A stretch of DNA of 64,000 nt from Macrothele yani. Taxonomy: Eukaryota > Arthropoda > Arachnida > Araneae > Macrothelidae. The notes under the pieces were generated by a model that did no database searches, was not told where the DNA came from, and saw only the letters and a list, made by a program, of their open reading frames with translations. Positions within the stretch are counted from its first letter, which is position 1. Each line of letters opens with the position of its first letter. A program made the translations under genes and the position numbers. This document shows positions 33,438-47,044 of this stretch, in pieces. The DNA is taken from the NCBI GenBank assembly GCA_039090855.1, contig CM077023.1, positions 83,427,127-83,491,126 of the forward strand. The letters are read 5' to 3'.

Positions 33438-36423
33438 CATAAAAGTGGCGGGAAATTTATCTGTAAGCTGACACTGGATACATAACAAATATTTTGATTT
33501 TTTTTTCACTTCAGAAAATTAAAAGAATTTAAACAGATTACGTCTGCAGCAAAATTGAAATTTTAATCAGTTATTTTTACGAGATAGTTAATCAATGAGA
33601 AACAATTTTCATGCTGTTGTCTTTAAATTCGGTGAACATCTCATAGTATGTTAGTGCTTTTATTATGAGCATTCCCCAAACTCAGCTACATTTTTGTGAG
33701 GTTTTTTCACGAAAATGTTGATTCAAACTTAACAGCTGTCGTGCTTATGATTTTTTCAAAAGACTGATGTCTTTTTGGGTTTTTTAAATCTCATTTTACT
33801 TTTCGTTTTCATTTTACTGTTTGTTTATTTACTTTGTTCAACAACCTTTACGAACTTCACAGGCCCTCTCTCCAAAAAAAGAGAGAAAACCAGGGGGCGG
33901 GGGAGGACAGCAGAACGTATAAATCTTTTTCTAGGCTCGAATTCAGGCGATCTGCAGTTAAAGTTGCAAATTACACCCCGAGACGACCGTGAAAGAGAAA
34001 AGAGTTCTTGTTAGTTGGGCATGCGTGCGAAAAGTAGCTCTGGTTTTCTTCATTTAAGGGTGAATTGCAGATTGTGATCATAGAAATGAGTTCAGCACAC
34101 CGAAATTTGAAAGTAATGTAGCGTGAGCTCAAATATTACAGTACTGATGTACTCATTAAGTTAGTATATGTTATGCTGAGATACTCTTAGCGGTGGAATA
34201 AATTGATCAATGTAATTTTCCGGAAAACGGCAAAAACAGAATTCGTTCGAAAAATACCTCAATGGCCCATATCTCAAAAAGCGTAAATGAATAATTTTCT
34301 TTTCAGCAGCATGAAATAAAAAATCAATATTTCGTCGGAATATAAACCATAATTTGAGAAAAGAAATTCCAAAACATCCATTTACTGGGCGGCCTTCATT
34401 CCTTAAGTCACTGTCATTTCTTCTGTAACAATCGCCATTGAGCTGTAAATATATTTCTTAACTGTTCGGCTCAGCTTTTAAGTTTGCAAATGCATGCGAA
34501 ATTTACCCGACTCAAACGTTATCGAATAATACAGGTATATTTACGTAAACGTTATTAATTTTCCCCTTTAAATAATGAAAAAAATGCATCGCAGAGAATA
34601 TTAAAGCTCACCCGCCCAGTGCAGAAAAGTTGCATTCAGTCTAACTAATAAAAATGAAAACATGCTTAAGGAACGAAATTGTCTCATGTCTGCTGACTCT
34701 CTACGTAGGGAAATCCCGATAACGTTCTCACACTCGATGTTTCTGCATAACTTGCGCTATTAATCTGAAATTCGATTTTCGTACAATAAAACTTTTGTTA
34801 AAATTTCTCGCATTTAACATTGTCTACTCATTTTTTTTTTTCCTGCAGTGAACTTTAAAAATAAAGCCCGCGGAAATTATTAGCTTTAACTGAGGCATTC
34901 TCTTTAAAAATAGTTTACACTCTTTAAAAATCAATTGCTAAGGAAAATCCGAAGTACAAAGAAAGCCATGCATTTTCTCTTAAACCCTTTACTTGTTAAA
35001 CCCTTGGCCCAAATCTACAGCAAGAACAGTATGTCAAGCGTTCCATGTAAGTTTTAGCCTCCAGTGCTTTAAAACGTGTTTCATCATCATGGACAACTGT
35101 TATTAAAGCTACCGTTACCAGTTGACACTGTTAGATATTTCAATCAGAGAATAAAAGTTACCCAAAGTAAAGAGATATGAGGAATAAGAACTGGACACGA
35201 AGCTCATTTCGCACGAAAAGATAACCTGTCAGCTTCTGTTAGTATGTTACGTGAGGTGAAAATATTGTAACATCTGACGCATTTTCGTTTATTGAATTAT
35301 GTCGACAAAGTTAAGTTAATGGGAGAGAGTGAAAGCGAACCAGAAACAAGCTTAAACGGCTATTGCGGTTCTTCTCGGACGCAATATCTGCATTTTACAA
35401 CAACAAAAAAAGTAGCTTCAATGTTCCAAGCAAGTCCCCTGCTGATGACATAGCTCGGCGTCTCTCTGTATCTTCTTCTTTAATCGAAAAAAATAAAAAA
35501 TTCCCTCACTTTTGGATATTAAAAAAACAGCAAGTTAGTTCGTTTAAATACTATTAAAATACAAGCATCATCATCATGATTTTCGTTCTACAACAAAATG
35601 TAAGGTTCCATTCTATAAAAATGTAAGTTTGTGAATGTTCAGAATATTGTAAACTAGAAACGAAGTAAAACAAACGATGTATTCAAAATTGTCCTTATTT
35701 GCTATTAATCTTTTAAATACTGGAATACCTATATTTTTCAATTTTCTACTTGGATTTAATGACTTAATGAAAGAATATTAATTTATCAGAAACCAGAAAC
35801 AGCGATTAAACGGGCATATAAAAGAAGTGATTTTAGTTCTCTCGTATTTAAACCTCATAGTTGCTGGCCACTGCAGAGCGTTAAAGATTTTACAATATAT
35901 TTATTCAAACATGTTTTCAATAGAAACTTATTTACCTAGTTTGAAATATAAACGCGTTAGATTATATATTCGCGGAAATCTTGGAACTGAATTGGCGTTA
36001 AAAAAATATTAAAAAATGTAAACACAAACGCAAAAAAAAAAAAAAAAAGAAAAAGAAAGATCTGTAGAAAGGTAAACAAATATTAAATATACATATGTAT
36101 ATAATAAACAAATGATATCGAAATTGAAGTTGTATGAAACATACTGTAAAACTCTGTGCACATTTTCATCACTTGTGGGAAATGAAGATACCACACTAGT
36201 GACAGTGGCTTAATGGATTTTTGAATACATAAACCAAAATTCCTTGTAATCTATGAAACGTGTAGTTAGTTTAATTACACATGATCTACAAACACATATA
36301 TATAAAAAAAAAAAAAAGTTTTTCAGATTGCGAAATATGAGGAAAGAACATACTGTTTTAAGGTGAATTGAATGAATTGCACCCAATACTGTAGTATACT
36401 AAAAATAGTATTTCATTAAAGCC
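33438..36423. other. No gene recognised
   Basis: AT-rich, with an A-tract near 36030-36048. No repeat family is recognised. Confidence 0.3.
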
Positions 36424-36460
36424 TAGATGCAAATGATGATGCAAATGATGATGCAAATGA
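36424..36460 (+). repeat. 12-bp tandem repeat carrying ATGCAAAT three times
   Basis: ATGCAAAT at 36427-36434, 36439-36446 and 36451-36458, exactly 12 bp apart. ATGCAAAT is the octamer bound by POU-domain factors. It could equally be an ordinary minisatellite. Confidence 0.7.
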
Positions 36461-38837
36461 GAATAATAAAGGTAATAAAAAAACTACTACCGTCATCATA
36501 ATTGTTATTATTTAAGCCGAAGAAACATATGTTTATTTTCGAAACATCAAAAAGAAAGTGCATGATTTGCTTGTTTAATTACTTCTCGTTAACCAATAAA
36601 TCCGCAAATAACGCGAAGTCAAACAACTTTACTGTTCTAGTAAATACCCGTTGCTTGAACTTATTCCATAAACCAATCAGATGTTTTGCTCAAGATGTTT
36701 TTAAAGGCAGTGTTTTTTATTCAAGACCCACTGAACGGACCTGGATAATTTTGCTTTTATATTAAATTCTGTTCACCAGCTGTCGGTGTTGCAAAATAGG
36801 ATCCTCTTTAAATAATGACGGCTATTGAATGATGACGAAAAAGTAGTTATTGAACTGTATGTGTAGGAAACTGACTGAATCATTTCAGTTGAAATAAAAC
36901 AAGAATTCCGGTGGCTACTTTTCGGTATTATATACTATGTGAAGCGGATTTTTTTATAAAGTTTGCATTTACAAACTGTCCTATCCATTAAAGAAAAATC
37001 TAAATCCTAAAACAAGCTCTTTTGGGACCTCTTTTATTGAACAGAATCCGTACAAAATAGAATTTTGAAGATACATCCATATAGTAGTCCTATTCTGCAT
37101 GTTGCTAGAGCCATTTCATTAAACTAGAAGAACTAGATACACACTAGTCGTACTCATCATTATGCAACAGTGTGTGACAGTTGAGTCTTAAGCAGCAAAT
37201 TTCTTGCCCTCACAATTTTTTACTCTAGCACAGAGTTAACAAAAACATATCTAAATTTCAGCCACATGTTAGGATTTGGCACCGGTATGACTTACTCTCT
37301 CAAAACGAGTAGATTGCCGTCAGTTTGCTGAAATAAAAACTGCATGCCGCTAAAATCCATAAACCCTCACTCCTTGAAGAATAATATCCTATTTCTGAGG
37401 TACATGTCAAACAATTCAATTTTTCACGCCATTTCATTCTTACATGTTTGAAGTTTTATTTTGAAAATTTGGTTTTACGAGTTTGTTAATAAAGTTTGCT
37501 TAAGACTTTCTTTGAAGTGGAGGAAACTGTAAGTTACGTTTTGTTTTCCCGTTCTTAACGAAGTGGCAGTACACACATTCTATGATATCAAAGATGTCAA
37601 TAACATTACAGACTTACACAGTAGGTGTTATTGTAAAAGACATTCATACCCTCCATATATTTCGGCATTAATCTTTACATGCTGTAGTAAATACCAGCAG
37701 ATGCTCATGCAGCTGAAGTTATGCAAACAAAACGCTCATATATTATTTTTAATAATTCGATGACAAACATTATATGGTATGAAAGAAATTAAAATGTTCG
37801 CTGTGATAAAACAATACAGGCTATCATGAAATTTGGATTAATGTAAACAAAATGTATATACTCTGTATGTTGATTTATACAATATGGTAACACGCATTAT
37901 ATGCTAACACAGATAACAAAATTTCATTTCCAATAATACGACAGGCTCATACCTTTATGCATTTTATATAATTGTGGTAACAAACGTTGCATTCTGTCAC
38001 AAATATCAGCGTTTCCTTTATAGCGACATCCCCACAAGCTGTTGTAGTTTTTTTTTGTTAAGAAGAATATGTTGATGCCTTCGTCATCAAGTGTGTGAGT
38101 TACTTGCAAAAGTGCGTCGTTTTTGTTGTTGTTGTTGTTTGTTTTTTAGTGTGTGTGTGTGAGAGAGAGAGAGAGAGTGCGCCCTTGTTTTCATGTACAA
38201 CTGATCTTTCGGTTTTCTTTTTTAATTTTTTTTTTCAGGTTTGGAGGGGTTGCTTGTTGTTATTTTCTACGAAAGTATGTTTGCTCGAAGTTTTGATTAC
38301 TAGCCAACAATAATATAATTTTTGTTATTTTTAATTTTGGTTATTAATGGTTTTTTTCTTCACGTTTTGTCGCATAGTCTTTTCATCTTGATATGCCTTT
38401 TTTTCTTTTTTTTTTTTTTTGGGGCTTTGGGGTTTTTGATTGTTTCATTTAATAAGGGAAGGAAATTTATGGGAATCATAATATTATTGTACTATTGGAA
38501 ATGACAGACACACACGGACGTAATTTAGATAACAAACAGGAGAAGAAGAGACGGATCAGTTTAGTTTTACAATCGCACACCACAAGTGTAAAACTAAAGA
38601 CGTCTAAAAATTACTCGTTATTATTTACTTTTATTTATTTTTAATGTTCTTAGTTTAAAAAATTGTCGAAATCATTAAAACCTTTTAGGATGAGGTATAC
38701 CTCAAAAACGTATATTCTTGTCATTTCATGCGTAGGGAGAACTATCTGTTGTTTCATGAGCGAAGTCTTTGAGAAATAACTAAATATATATGTCCTTTGC
38801 TTCATCACTAGATCTATTTATTACTATTTTTTTCCAG
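36461..38837. other. No gene recognised
   Basis: AT-rich with a GT then GA dinucleotide tract at 38149-38177 and T-tracts near 38230 and 38405-38420. Confidence 0.35.
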
Positions 38838-39036
38838 TGTTTTATGACCACCATTAACAATTCCTAGGGCTGCATGCAGTCAACCTTCCTTAATTCAGAA
38901 CCATTGGTTCCACGGAGGGGAGAGTGAGCGCCATCTGCCCCTACCAACCATGGCTCGGCTTGGTCTCGAGCTCAGACCCATCTAAGACGAATGGCCAGAA
39001 GGCAGCGTCTAAGACAACTCAGCAACCGATGTGGCA
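38838..39036 (-). mobile_element. SINE family A, strongly decayed
   Basis: On the minus strand the order is kept: head CATCGGTTGCTGAGTTGTC, GGGTCTGAGCTCGAGACC, GGAACCAATGGTTCTGAAT and GGTCATAAAACACTGG end. Old copy. Confidence 0.75.
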
Positions 39037-40237
39037 CACTAGAATTAAAATTGAATATTATGCATATTTACTGACATGTAGGCAGCTGCAGACTTGTGCT
39101 GGTGTTGCCTACAAATAATTACGGAAAGCGCAGTTAGTCTTTTGCCTAAATTGTATGCACATCTGAAAAAGAAATGTCAGGAATTATGCTTGGGGAATTC
39201 ACTAAATTGAAATACTATAGCTGCTTTATTTTTTAGCTAAGCGAATAATAGTTCGTTGATTAAGGATATCTTCTTACATCCCACTGCGGCTCAATCCCTT
39301 AAAGAAGATTCAGATTACTTTGCCCTAAATACGGTTGATTAGGTTTAAAACTAGGGATTTCAATTAGAACAAAATGAAACATTTGTGACCCTAAAAATTC
39401 AGAAACGTTGGAAAAATACGGGAAACTAATTACGAGAGGGATCTGTACATATTACCCTAATAGCATCGGTAAGAGGCGAGTTGTTTGAAGTATAAAGCAA
39501 AATAATATTTCTCTAAAACATCCACGCCTACGAACTTTCGCCAGAAGCAACTGATTTTGATCTTCGAACAGTAACTTGAAAGATGCACTGTGTGATTGAT
39601 TAAATACCTTGAACACCGTTAATTCTAAAACGAACCACCAGGTATTGTGTTATTTTAACTCTTGTTTCAAGTAAATCGAGAAAGAAGTATAAAGGTATAA
39701 AAATGTAATTTAGCAGGGCAAAACAGAAAGCTATCAACTAATTACTTTTACTAGGCTCTGTTGAAATGGTTGTCGTAACTTCAAACTGCGAATTGCGGCA
39801 CTTGGGTAACTTTTTTGTTTTACATTTTCAAATATAAAAAGTGCTGTGGGATTCTAAATCTTTAAAACCCTTAGTGTTAATATCCTCTCATCCCTAAATG
39901 ACGTAAGTCCCGTGCCCCAATTTTTAAACCTTGTACAAACCCACCCAGCGAAAATTTTGTTTGCATTCATTATTTATGTTGAAGATATGTTCTGTTCCCC
40001 TAAACACCCAGAGAGTTTTGAAAACAAAAATACAGAAAGAAATAAAGTTCTGCACGTGCTGTTCCAAGTTTCTGAGGATATAGAGGTCAAGAGAGAGCAA
40101 AATATACCTTTGGATTGCCATTCCAGTCACGAAAATAATTTTTTGCACGCAATAATCATATAAAGCGTGTTGGTGGGCGCGGCCAGAAGGCTGGAGTTTG
40201 AAATGCCAATCAATTTGAAGCCACGCCATGGTGTAAG
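39037..40237. other. No gene recognised
   Basis: AT-rich. A 25-bp segment at 39524-39548 (CCACGCCTACGAACTTT.GCCAGAAG) recurs at 40238-40262, an otherwise undefined repeat. Confidence 0.4.
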
Positions 40238-40255
40238 CCACGCCTACGAACTTTT

Positions 40256-40309
40256 GCCAGAAGAGGGCGCTGCCGTATTTTAGTGTTACTCTTCGCCACT
40301 AGATGGCAG
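40256..40309 (+). promoter_or_regulatory. Two CTCF-like motifs
   Basis: GCCAGAAGAGGGCGCTGCC (40256-40274) and CCACTAGATGGCAG (40296-40309) both fit the conserved CTCF core CCASYAGRKGGCR closely, in the same orientation, about 40 bp apart. The first overlaps a short repeated segment, so it may have been carried by a mobile element. Binding is unproven. Confidence 0.4.
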
Positions 40310-41329
40310 TAGATCCGTTATGCGGCAATATGCGGTGGTCTGTTTGATGCAACGATTGTGTAGCCAATGCAGAGGAAAACCAAACAAGCAAAATTACAGA
40401 GAAACAAAACACTGAAAAACTTCGCTGATGATTATATAATTTTTCTCTTTTCGATTGTTATATCATATTGAAATTGAAATAAGTAGGGAAAAGTTTTTAA
40501 ATGCGTTGTTGTAGAAAAGGTTTTTTTTTCACTTAATCACTTGTATTTAAAACAAAAGTGCCTGAAATTTTTAAGAATAAATCACTATGCAGATAAGAGA
40601 AAAGCTAATTTTCTGTTTTATAGAGTTTTGGATAATCTCATTAAAGATTTCATTTCGTGTGAATACCAGTCAAATTCGCAAAAGTCTTGCTTAAATTGCA
40701 TTAAGAAATTCAAGAATACAGTTTTATATTATTATATTATAAAGCAGTATGTAAATTTCCGGTGGCATATCAGTTTAAGGTTTCTGTTGAATTTGCTACA
40801 TGCGCCTGTTTACACAAACAAAGAATACTTTTCCTTGCGCAAATAGATAATAATTCCATCGCAAAGGAGATTCCTCTGAGCCATCGGAAGAGAAGTGGTG
40901 TTGAGAATATGATTTCCTGAATTCTTGAATTTCATGCTTTGAAAGTTGTTTGAAATACCTATGCATGATTTTTCTATAAACCTAAGAGACAAGCATCTTT
41001 TTTTTTTTTTCTTTCGTTTTGTGTTTCTCAGAAGTTTTCCTTTCTACCATCGCACTTTAAAGGCGTTTCGTTGATAATAAATTCCTTTTCATCCACGTCT
41101 GTTGTTTTTTTTCATATTTACTGAGTTTTCTAGTTCTCAGAATTTTAACTTCGCGGGTATACCTACTAGATTTGAAGAAGTAAATTATATTCGATTGACT
41201 AATGTAATTTCTTCACTCAAATGCTCAGCAGGATTTGTTTGAAGCGTCATGAAATAAAGTTACGTCCAAAAGTTTCTTCTTAGTTCTAAAGTTTTCCTTT
41301 TTTTGCTTGCTTTTTGTTTTGTTTCTCAG
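40310..41329. other. No gene recognised
   Basis: AT-rich DNA with T-tracts; nothing supportable. Confidence 0.3.
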
Positions 41330-41520
41330 TTTAACGAGCAACTCAATGGGTTATAAACAGTCGCCTGTCCCTAATTTTGGGCCACTGGTTCCAGGGAGGT
41401 CGGAGAGCCCGTGCCGTAAAACAAACAAAAAATCCATGACTCACGGGGATTCGATTCTTGGCCCATGTCGGACGGATGGCCACGAGCTAGCGCTTAGACC
41501 TCTGCGTCATATGGGCGGCT
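41330..41520 (-). mobile_element. SINE family A, reverse orientation
   Basis: Minus strand: AGCCGCCCATATGACGCAGAGG, GGGCCAAGAATCGAATCCCC, CTGGAACCAGTGGCCCAAA, CGACTGTTTATAACCC and GCTCGTTAAA end. The A tail is lost. Confidence 0.88.
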
Positions 41521-43312
41521 TATGTAATTTCATTCAGATGTTGTGTGGATCATTCTATTTTCTCATTCAAGAAGTCTGTCAAATTGCATTGCTGTTTTTA
41601 CAGTGTCTTCACTCTAGCAGTTTCACATGAAATCTTTCGATGTTCAACGGACAAGCTTCTGAAGGCAAAGGCATTCATAATGCAATTACTTATTAATTAA
41701 GAAAATTGAGAAAGGTTAGTTGTTTTTTTCTTAACTTTTTAAGACCTTTGCCTCATGATGTTGCTATTTTAAGAATTCACAGTTCTGAATCCAGTTTGTC
41801 TTCCATTCAACCACCCCCATTCCCTGCAAAGTTATTAATTCAGCCCATAAGATAAGTGACTTTTGAACTCCCCGACCATGATCGCATTCGGTCAATACGG
41901 CCATTAAAACTACATTCCACACAGCAAGAAAAATATTCACAAATCTCTTAAACACTTATTTGTCCATTCATTCGTTTTATTTATTACGGTACTTAATTTA
42001 TTCCGTCTGTAGTGAATGAAGTGCACCGAAATCCATCATGTTTCATCCTTAAAGAAGCTCTTCTTCAAAAGTGAAGTTACGCAGTTGCCTCAAATTATCT
42101 TGTCAATACCTTCTATTAGTTCTTTCAATTAGTATTTTTCTCTCTTTTAGTTTAATCTATTACTGCAGTTTCGTATTAAATAGTCCCTTTTCTTTAAGAT
42201 CAAAGGAAAATAAATTAATTGACATTGTGACTCAAGTAATAATAGTGCGAATTGCTGTTATCTGTGTGAGACCTTTGTGAAACGTTACTATTCTTCACAG
42301 AGTTTATAATTTTTGTATATAGCTTTTCATCTGGCGTTTCAAACTTATATTTGAACAATCCGCAACACAAATGTTGATTGTAAATCGCACGAGAAGGTAT
42401 TCCATTAAGAGTGCATAGTTCGAAAAATCCCATTTGCATAAAACACGATACAATTACTAAAAAGAAACCTCCTGCTCATTTAACGCACGAGATTTGGGTC
42501 TTTGGTTTACTTCAAAATTATACGGAAATAAAGTGATCCTGTAAGTTATAATCAAGAACAAAAATAACAACGAACGAACAAACAAATATTTGCTCCACTC
42601 AGACTCGTATTCTTGTTACTAAACATCTGTGCTTTTTGAACACAGCAACATAAGTAGTTCGTGCCTTTTGGTGCTTAAAAGATATATTAATTTGGTTTAA
42701 CCAATCACAAAAGAGCTGAAGCTCTTTTAAATATTTACTTTGAAGAGCATGATGTCTTAAAATTAGCTGATGAGCTGAACGAGGAAGAATCGCCAGAGAC
42801 TGATAGATTTAATTCTGGGACTCGATTTGTGTGAGCAGCGTAAAAGTGACGTACGTAGGCATTCTAAGACAAAGTTTTAAACATAAAATTTTGCACGAAC
42901 TCTCTGCTCTGTTAAATTTCATTGTTTTGAAACATACGAAAGACTTTTACAACACACGGACAATATAAGGAGAAAACTATTATTACTGGCAGGTGATTTG
43001 TAGAAAAAACATGTTTTGTATGAAACAAAAAAGCTGCACCCAATGCAAATGTTTTCCGATACCACCACAACAAATAATGAAAAAGTTGGCACTTTTATTA
43101 ATTGATCTTAATCTTTTAACATGATAAATTAATCCGTGAAAAGATTAATACCGAAATCCGTAACAATACATTCAACTGCAATATCGTAAGTTTTCAAGCC
43201 AACATTCCAGGATTTCCTATGATGCTTTTAACTATATACACGCATGTATGTATAACAGTTGTAGTATATTCCTGCAATAACCCGAATCATGTGGTGAAAA
43301 ACAGTAGTCTTA
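41521..43312. other. No gene recognised
   Basis: AT-rich. A perfect short hairpin AAAAGAGCTGAAGCTCTTTT lies at 42710-42729. Confidence 0.35.
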
Positions 43313-43530
43313 TGGGTGACCACGTGGTCAGCGGCGCGGGATTCTGGTTAATTGCCCAAGTAGAGGCCTGATTCGAATGCTGGATAATACATAGTTGGTT
43401 GGTTTATTCCACTGCACTAGTTCTGTCTCTTCCGCAGTACCAGTGGCCCTAAATTAGGGACGGTCGACTCTTTAGGGCCTTACATTTTCATGCAGGTGGT
43501 TAACACTCTCCTTCACATTTAAAAAAAAAA
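43313..43530 (+). mobile_element. SINE (family B-like head), decayed
   Basis: ACCACGTGGTCAGCGGCGCG head, GATTCGAATGCTGG B box remnant, CAGTACCAGTGGCCCTAAA, TTAGGGACGGTCGACTC, GGTGGTTAACACTC and an A-tract. Family placement rests on the head and the conserved body block. Confidence 0.78.
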
Positions 43531-45069
43531 AAGAGTGTGAGAGACAGTAGCATAAACTATCGTTACAATGCACGTACATTCAGCAGGTAAGTATGTATGC
43601 ATGCATTTGCGGGCGCATATTCTTATCAATTCTCTGTTTGTTTGTTTTTTCACTCTTAAAGTGCTATTAGGTCATCAATAGAAGCAAAAAGGAAGAATTT
43701 CTGTTAGGAGGCTAACATAAAGTTATTTCTTTTTTAAAGTACGTTCATGATCTTCAAAACCGTAACTATGAGCCATAATAGTATGGCATTCTTTTATTAG
43801 GGATGTATAACATGATGCGAAACTGAAAATATAATGTTATCAGGGGAAAACCATTTACAAAATTAAAGCTATTTTGTTTCTCCCCAAACATTGTTCTGAA
43901 ACTCAGTTAAGTTCTCTCCAACGAAAAATTCAAATCTTGGAAGTACTTCCTCGTAGATGTCTCTTTCAAGCAGCATTTTCTAAAAGTATTATTCGTTGCC
44001 GCCTTTTTGATTTACTGCGTTTCACTAGCACTGCGTGCATTAAAGGCAACTGCAAAGACGGTAAACATTGTCAAAGCTTTCGCAAAATCGTTCCAAATTT
44101 TTGAACGTTTTTTGAAGCGTGTATTGTGACCTGATATCTACGGAAAGTGCAAGAACTTGATCAATATATATGTAGATTCCCATAGGATATTCAAAGAGGT
44201 TACAAAAGGATGCTTTGTGGTTGTCTGTAGTTATATATTATAATTTGTTTATAAGAACAAAGCGACAAATAGAAGATTAATATAAGTAAATAGAGAAAAG
44301 AAAAAAAAAAGTTTTATGAAAGACATAAGAAAATGTTTCACATCCACCTGCATTAGCTTAGCAGTTATTTGCATATCAACAGTTCTACACAAAAAACGAA
44401 TCTGTTCCTCTTAAATGTAAATCCCATGCTAATATTATGCTGTTACGACTACCAGATATCGGAAAAATTTGCGATATTAAATGAACCTGTGTTCAATCTG
44501 AGAGACTTTCTTCCTATATTGTTAGTGATTAAATCTCGCTTTCTGAAAGCTGTAAATTCCAGTGTCAAACTTTCTAGATTTTACAAAATTGCTAAGAAAC
44601 CAATTTCCATAAAGATTTAATACCTAAGATTCTCTTTGTCAATTTGCAATTTTCTGGGATATGAAGCATTTATTTTCTTAGTGCGTAGGCTCTCATAATT
44701 AATTGATATTTAAATATAGGCTATATGATTTATTAAAATATCAGGTCCTTCTCAGTTCCATTGTCCTATTGTACAAGTATAACACTACACATAAAACTGG
44801 AATATTATAATCGTAAATCTATATATCAGTCTATTGAGAGTCATCCCGCATGCAATTGCTTAGGACTGACTAAATTGAGTACTAACATACAGCGTGAGGA
44901 AATGGCATTTATTCCCGGACGAGACCTGGATGTTGTGATGGACTTTTTCCCTTGCCCTTCTCCTGCTGTCAGTATTCCTAAATCAGGGATGGGCAACCCT
45001 TTTGAATCTCGGTGCTTTAAGAGATAATTAAAATGAGAGCAAAAGTATAACTGTATATTTATTTACCCG
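43531..45069. other. No gene; possible SINE remnant at 44895-45010
   Basis: Mostly AT-rich. At 44915-45005 the order GACCTGGATGTTGTGATGG...CCTAAATCAGGGATGGGC hints at an old SINE, too decayed to be sure. Confidence 0.4.
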
Positions 45070-45280
45070 ATCCCGGGGCTCGAGTGCTCTGATGTGCTGG
45101 TTTCTGAGTGTTCGTCCGGGGTGGGCCCGGGGTTCGAGAGAGTCCCGAATGAGGTAAAGATGGTGCGCCCTTCTGATGGCGCTAGCTCTGTCCCCTCTCT
45201 GGAATGAGCTGCCCTAAATTAGGGAAGGGCGACTATTTATAGCCCTAAGTTATTGATGGTCGTTAAACACCAAAATAATA
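45070..45280 (+). mobile_element. SINE family A, divergent subfamily
   Basis: GTCCGGGGTGGGCCCGGGGTTCGA, TGATGGCGCTAGCTCTGTCC, GAGCTGCCCTAAATTAGGG, AGGGCGACTATTTATAGCCC and GGTCGTTAAACACC, ending in a CA microsatellite (45279-45301) in place of poly-A. Confidence 0.85.
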
Positions 45281-45329
45281 CACACACACACACACACACA
45301 CTCGTGTGTGTATTCATTTTTCTATTATG

Positions 45330-45385
45330 CATCAAACTGAAGAACGTGTTATTTTTCATTTAATAATACGTTCTTCAGTTTGATG
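45330..45385. repeat. Perfect 18-bp inverted repeat
   Basis: CATCAAACTGAAGAACGT (45330-45347) and its complement (45368-45385) flank 20 bp. The right arm is part of the tandem unit described next. Confidence 0.9.
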
Positions 45386-45780
45386 TTCTTTTTCTAATAT
45401 GCATCAAATTGGAGTCGGAGTTATTAATTCTAAATCACAAAGCCACCTCAATGATTTGCCCATTTTGCCGAACATAATTTTGATTTTAATTTACTAGTAA
45501 AAAAAAAGTGAATTGTACAAAGCAACTTCACACAAAACTGAGAGCAGTTCAAACGTATTATTTTTCATTTAATAATACGTTCTTCAGTTTGATGTTCATT
45601 TTTCTATTATGCATCAAACTGGAGTCGGAGTTATTAATTCTAAATCACAAAGCCACCTCAATGATTTGCCTATTTTACCGAACATAATTTTGATTTTAAT
45701 TTACTAGTAAAAAAAAAATGTGAATTGTACAAAGCAACTTCACACAAAACTGAGAGCAGTTCAAGACGTAAAACAAGTTT
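45349..45780 (+). repeat. Tandem duplication, unit 209 bp
   Basis: Units 45349-45557 and 45558-45767 are nearly identical, including TCAGTTTGATGTTC, GGAGTCGGAGTTATTAATTC and GCAACTTCACACAAAACTGA. There are only a few substitutions and A-tract length changes, so the duplication is recent. Both units lack coding capacity. Confidence 0.93.
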
Positions 45781-47044
45781 TTTTTTCTTTTTCTGCGGAA
45801 TATCATAAAAAATTAGTTAGTATTTATTTTTCAAGTACTATATGTTGACCCAAAAGAAGTATTATAATGTTCTTCCTTTTCTGCCTCCGCAATTTTATTT
45901 TAAACTGTATTGTACAAATTCTGAAATGCAGCAAAATGACCACCGAAGTAGTGCTTTCAAGCACGCATAACATTATTTTAAAATGAAAGGAAAAAATGTT
46001 CACCCTGTCATTTCTGCGAGTAGATGTATTATCTTATTTTTTTCCTCTTCTTCTTAGCCACGAATCGTCACGGTTTATCAGTCAGTCGTCATACCGCGAT
46101 TTTCTTGATTGCAGGATCTAGATTTTTCTTCTTTCTAACATGACAATCTACTGATGCTGAACCGGAAAAATTAAAGCTGGAGGCATAAGATAATTAGCAG
46201 TTTCTTTCTTTCTTTTTCTTTTCTTTTTTGAAAATGGACAGACAGAGGTCATGCGCGATGGTTAAGTGAGATTTCGAGGTCTTTGCTTATATAATCTTTA
46301 GTGTTTTTGTTTTGTTTCGTTTTTCCTGTGTTTATTTTGCTTTTATTTATTTGGTTACATTAATACTTTTTTCATTTATTTGTTTGTTTTTCTTTTAACT
46401 TGATTATTATTTCTATTTTATTTTTTTATTCAAGGTACCGAAAGACACGTTTTTCCTGAAAGGAGGTGTTCTGATCACGTTAGAGGAGAAGTTAACAACC
46501 GAGAAGAAGAAAGTGTGCTAATCTCCGAAAGAGAACAACCTGCAATCATGTAAGTAAATAAATAAGAAACATGTTCTGTACAAAACATTCAGCTTTGAAA
46601 CTGTTTAATAGCACAGGTTGACTTAGCTTCTTGTATTGACCAATTCTAGTAGGAATATGTTCTTTTGAACTGATATCAGTTCGACAGAGAAAACTACTAA
46701 GGAAATCTAGTGTGACTTCATGAAACAAACTGAACTTTTGTAAGAGAGCTGGTTTCCTTTATTTATAAGCTCAGTTCGGGTTTGATATTTAAGCCTTATT
46801 GCAGTTCCTTGCAGAAAATATATAGCAAAGGAATAGTTGAGAAAGTTGCAGTTTCAATTAATTTAAGTTTAAAAATGTAATAAATTAAAATGTATGCAAT
46901 TTAAGACAGTTCGGCGGGTCAAATACGTTTTCCTGTTTAAATAAGTTTTATTTACATACTCTTTATCCCATAAACAATAAAGAGTATGTAAATTTTAAAA
47001 ATACAGTTAAAGTTACGAGTTCAAAATTTGAAATTTGAACATAA
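45781..47044. other. No gene; one perfect hairpin
   Basis: AT-rich. A 17-bp perfect inverted repeat, ATTTACATACTCTTTAT (46950-46966) and complement (46977-46993), with a 10-base loop. Confidence 0.4.
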
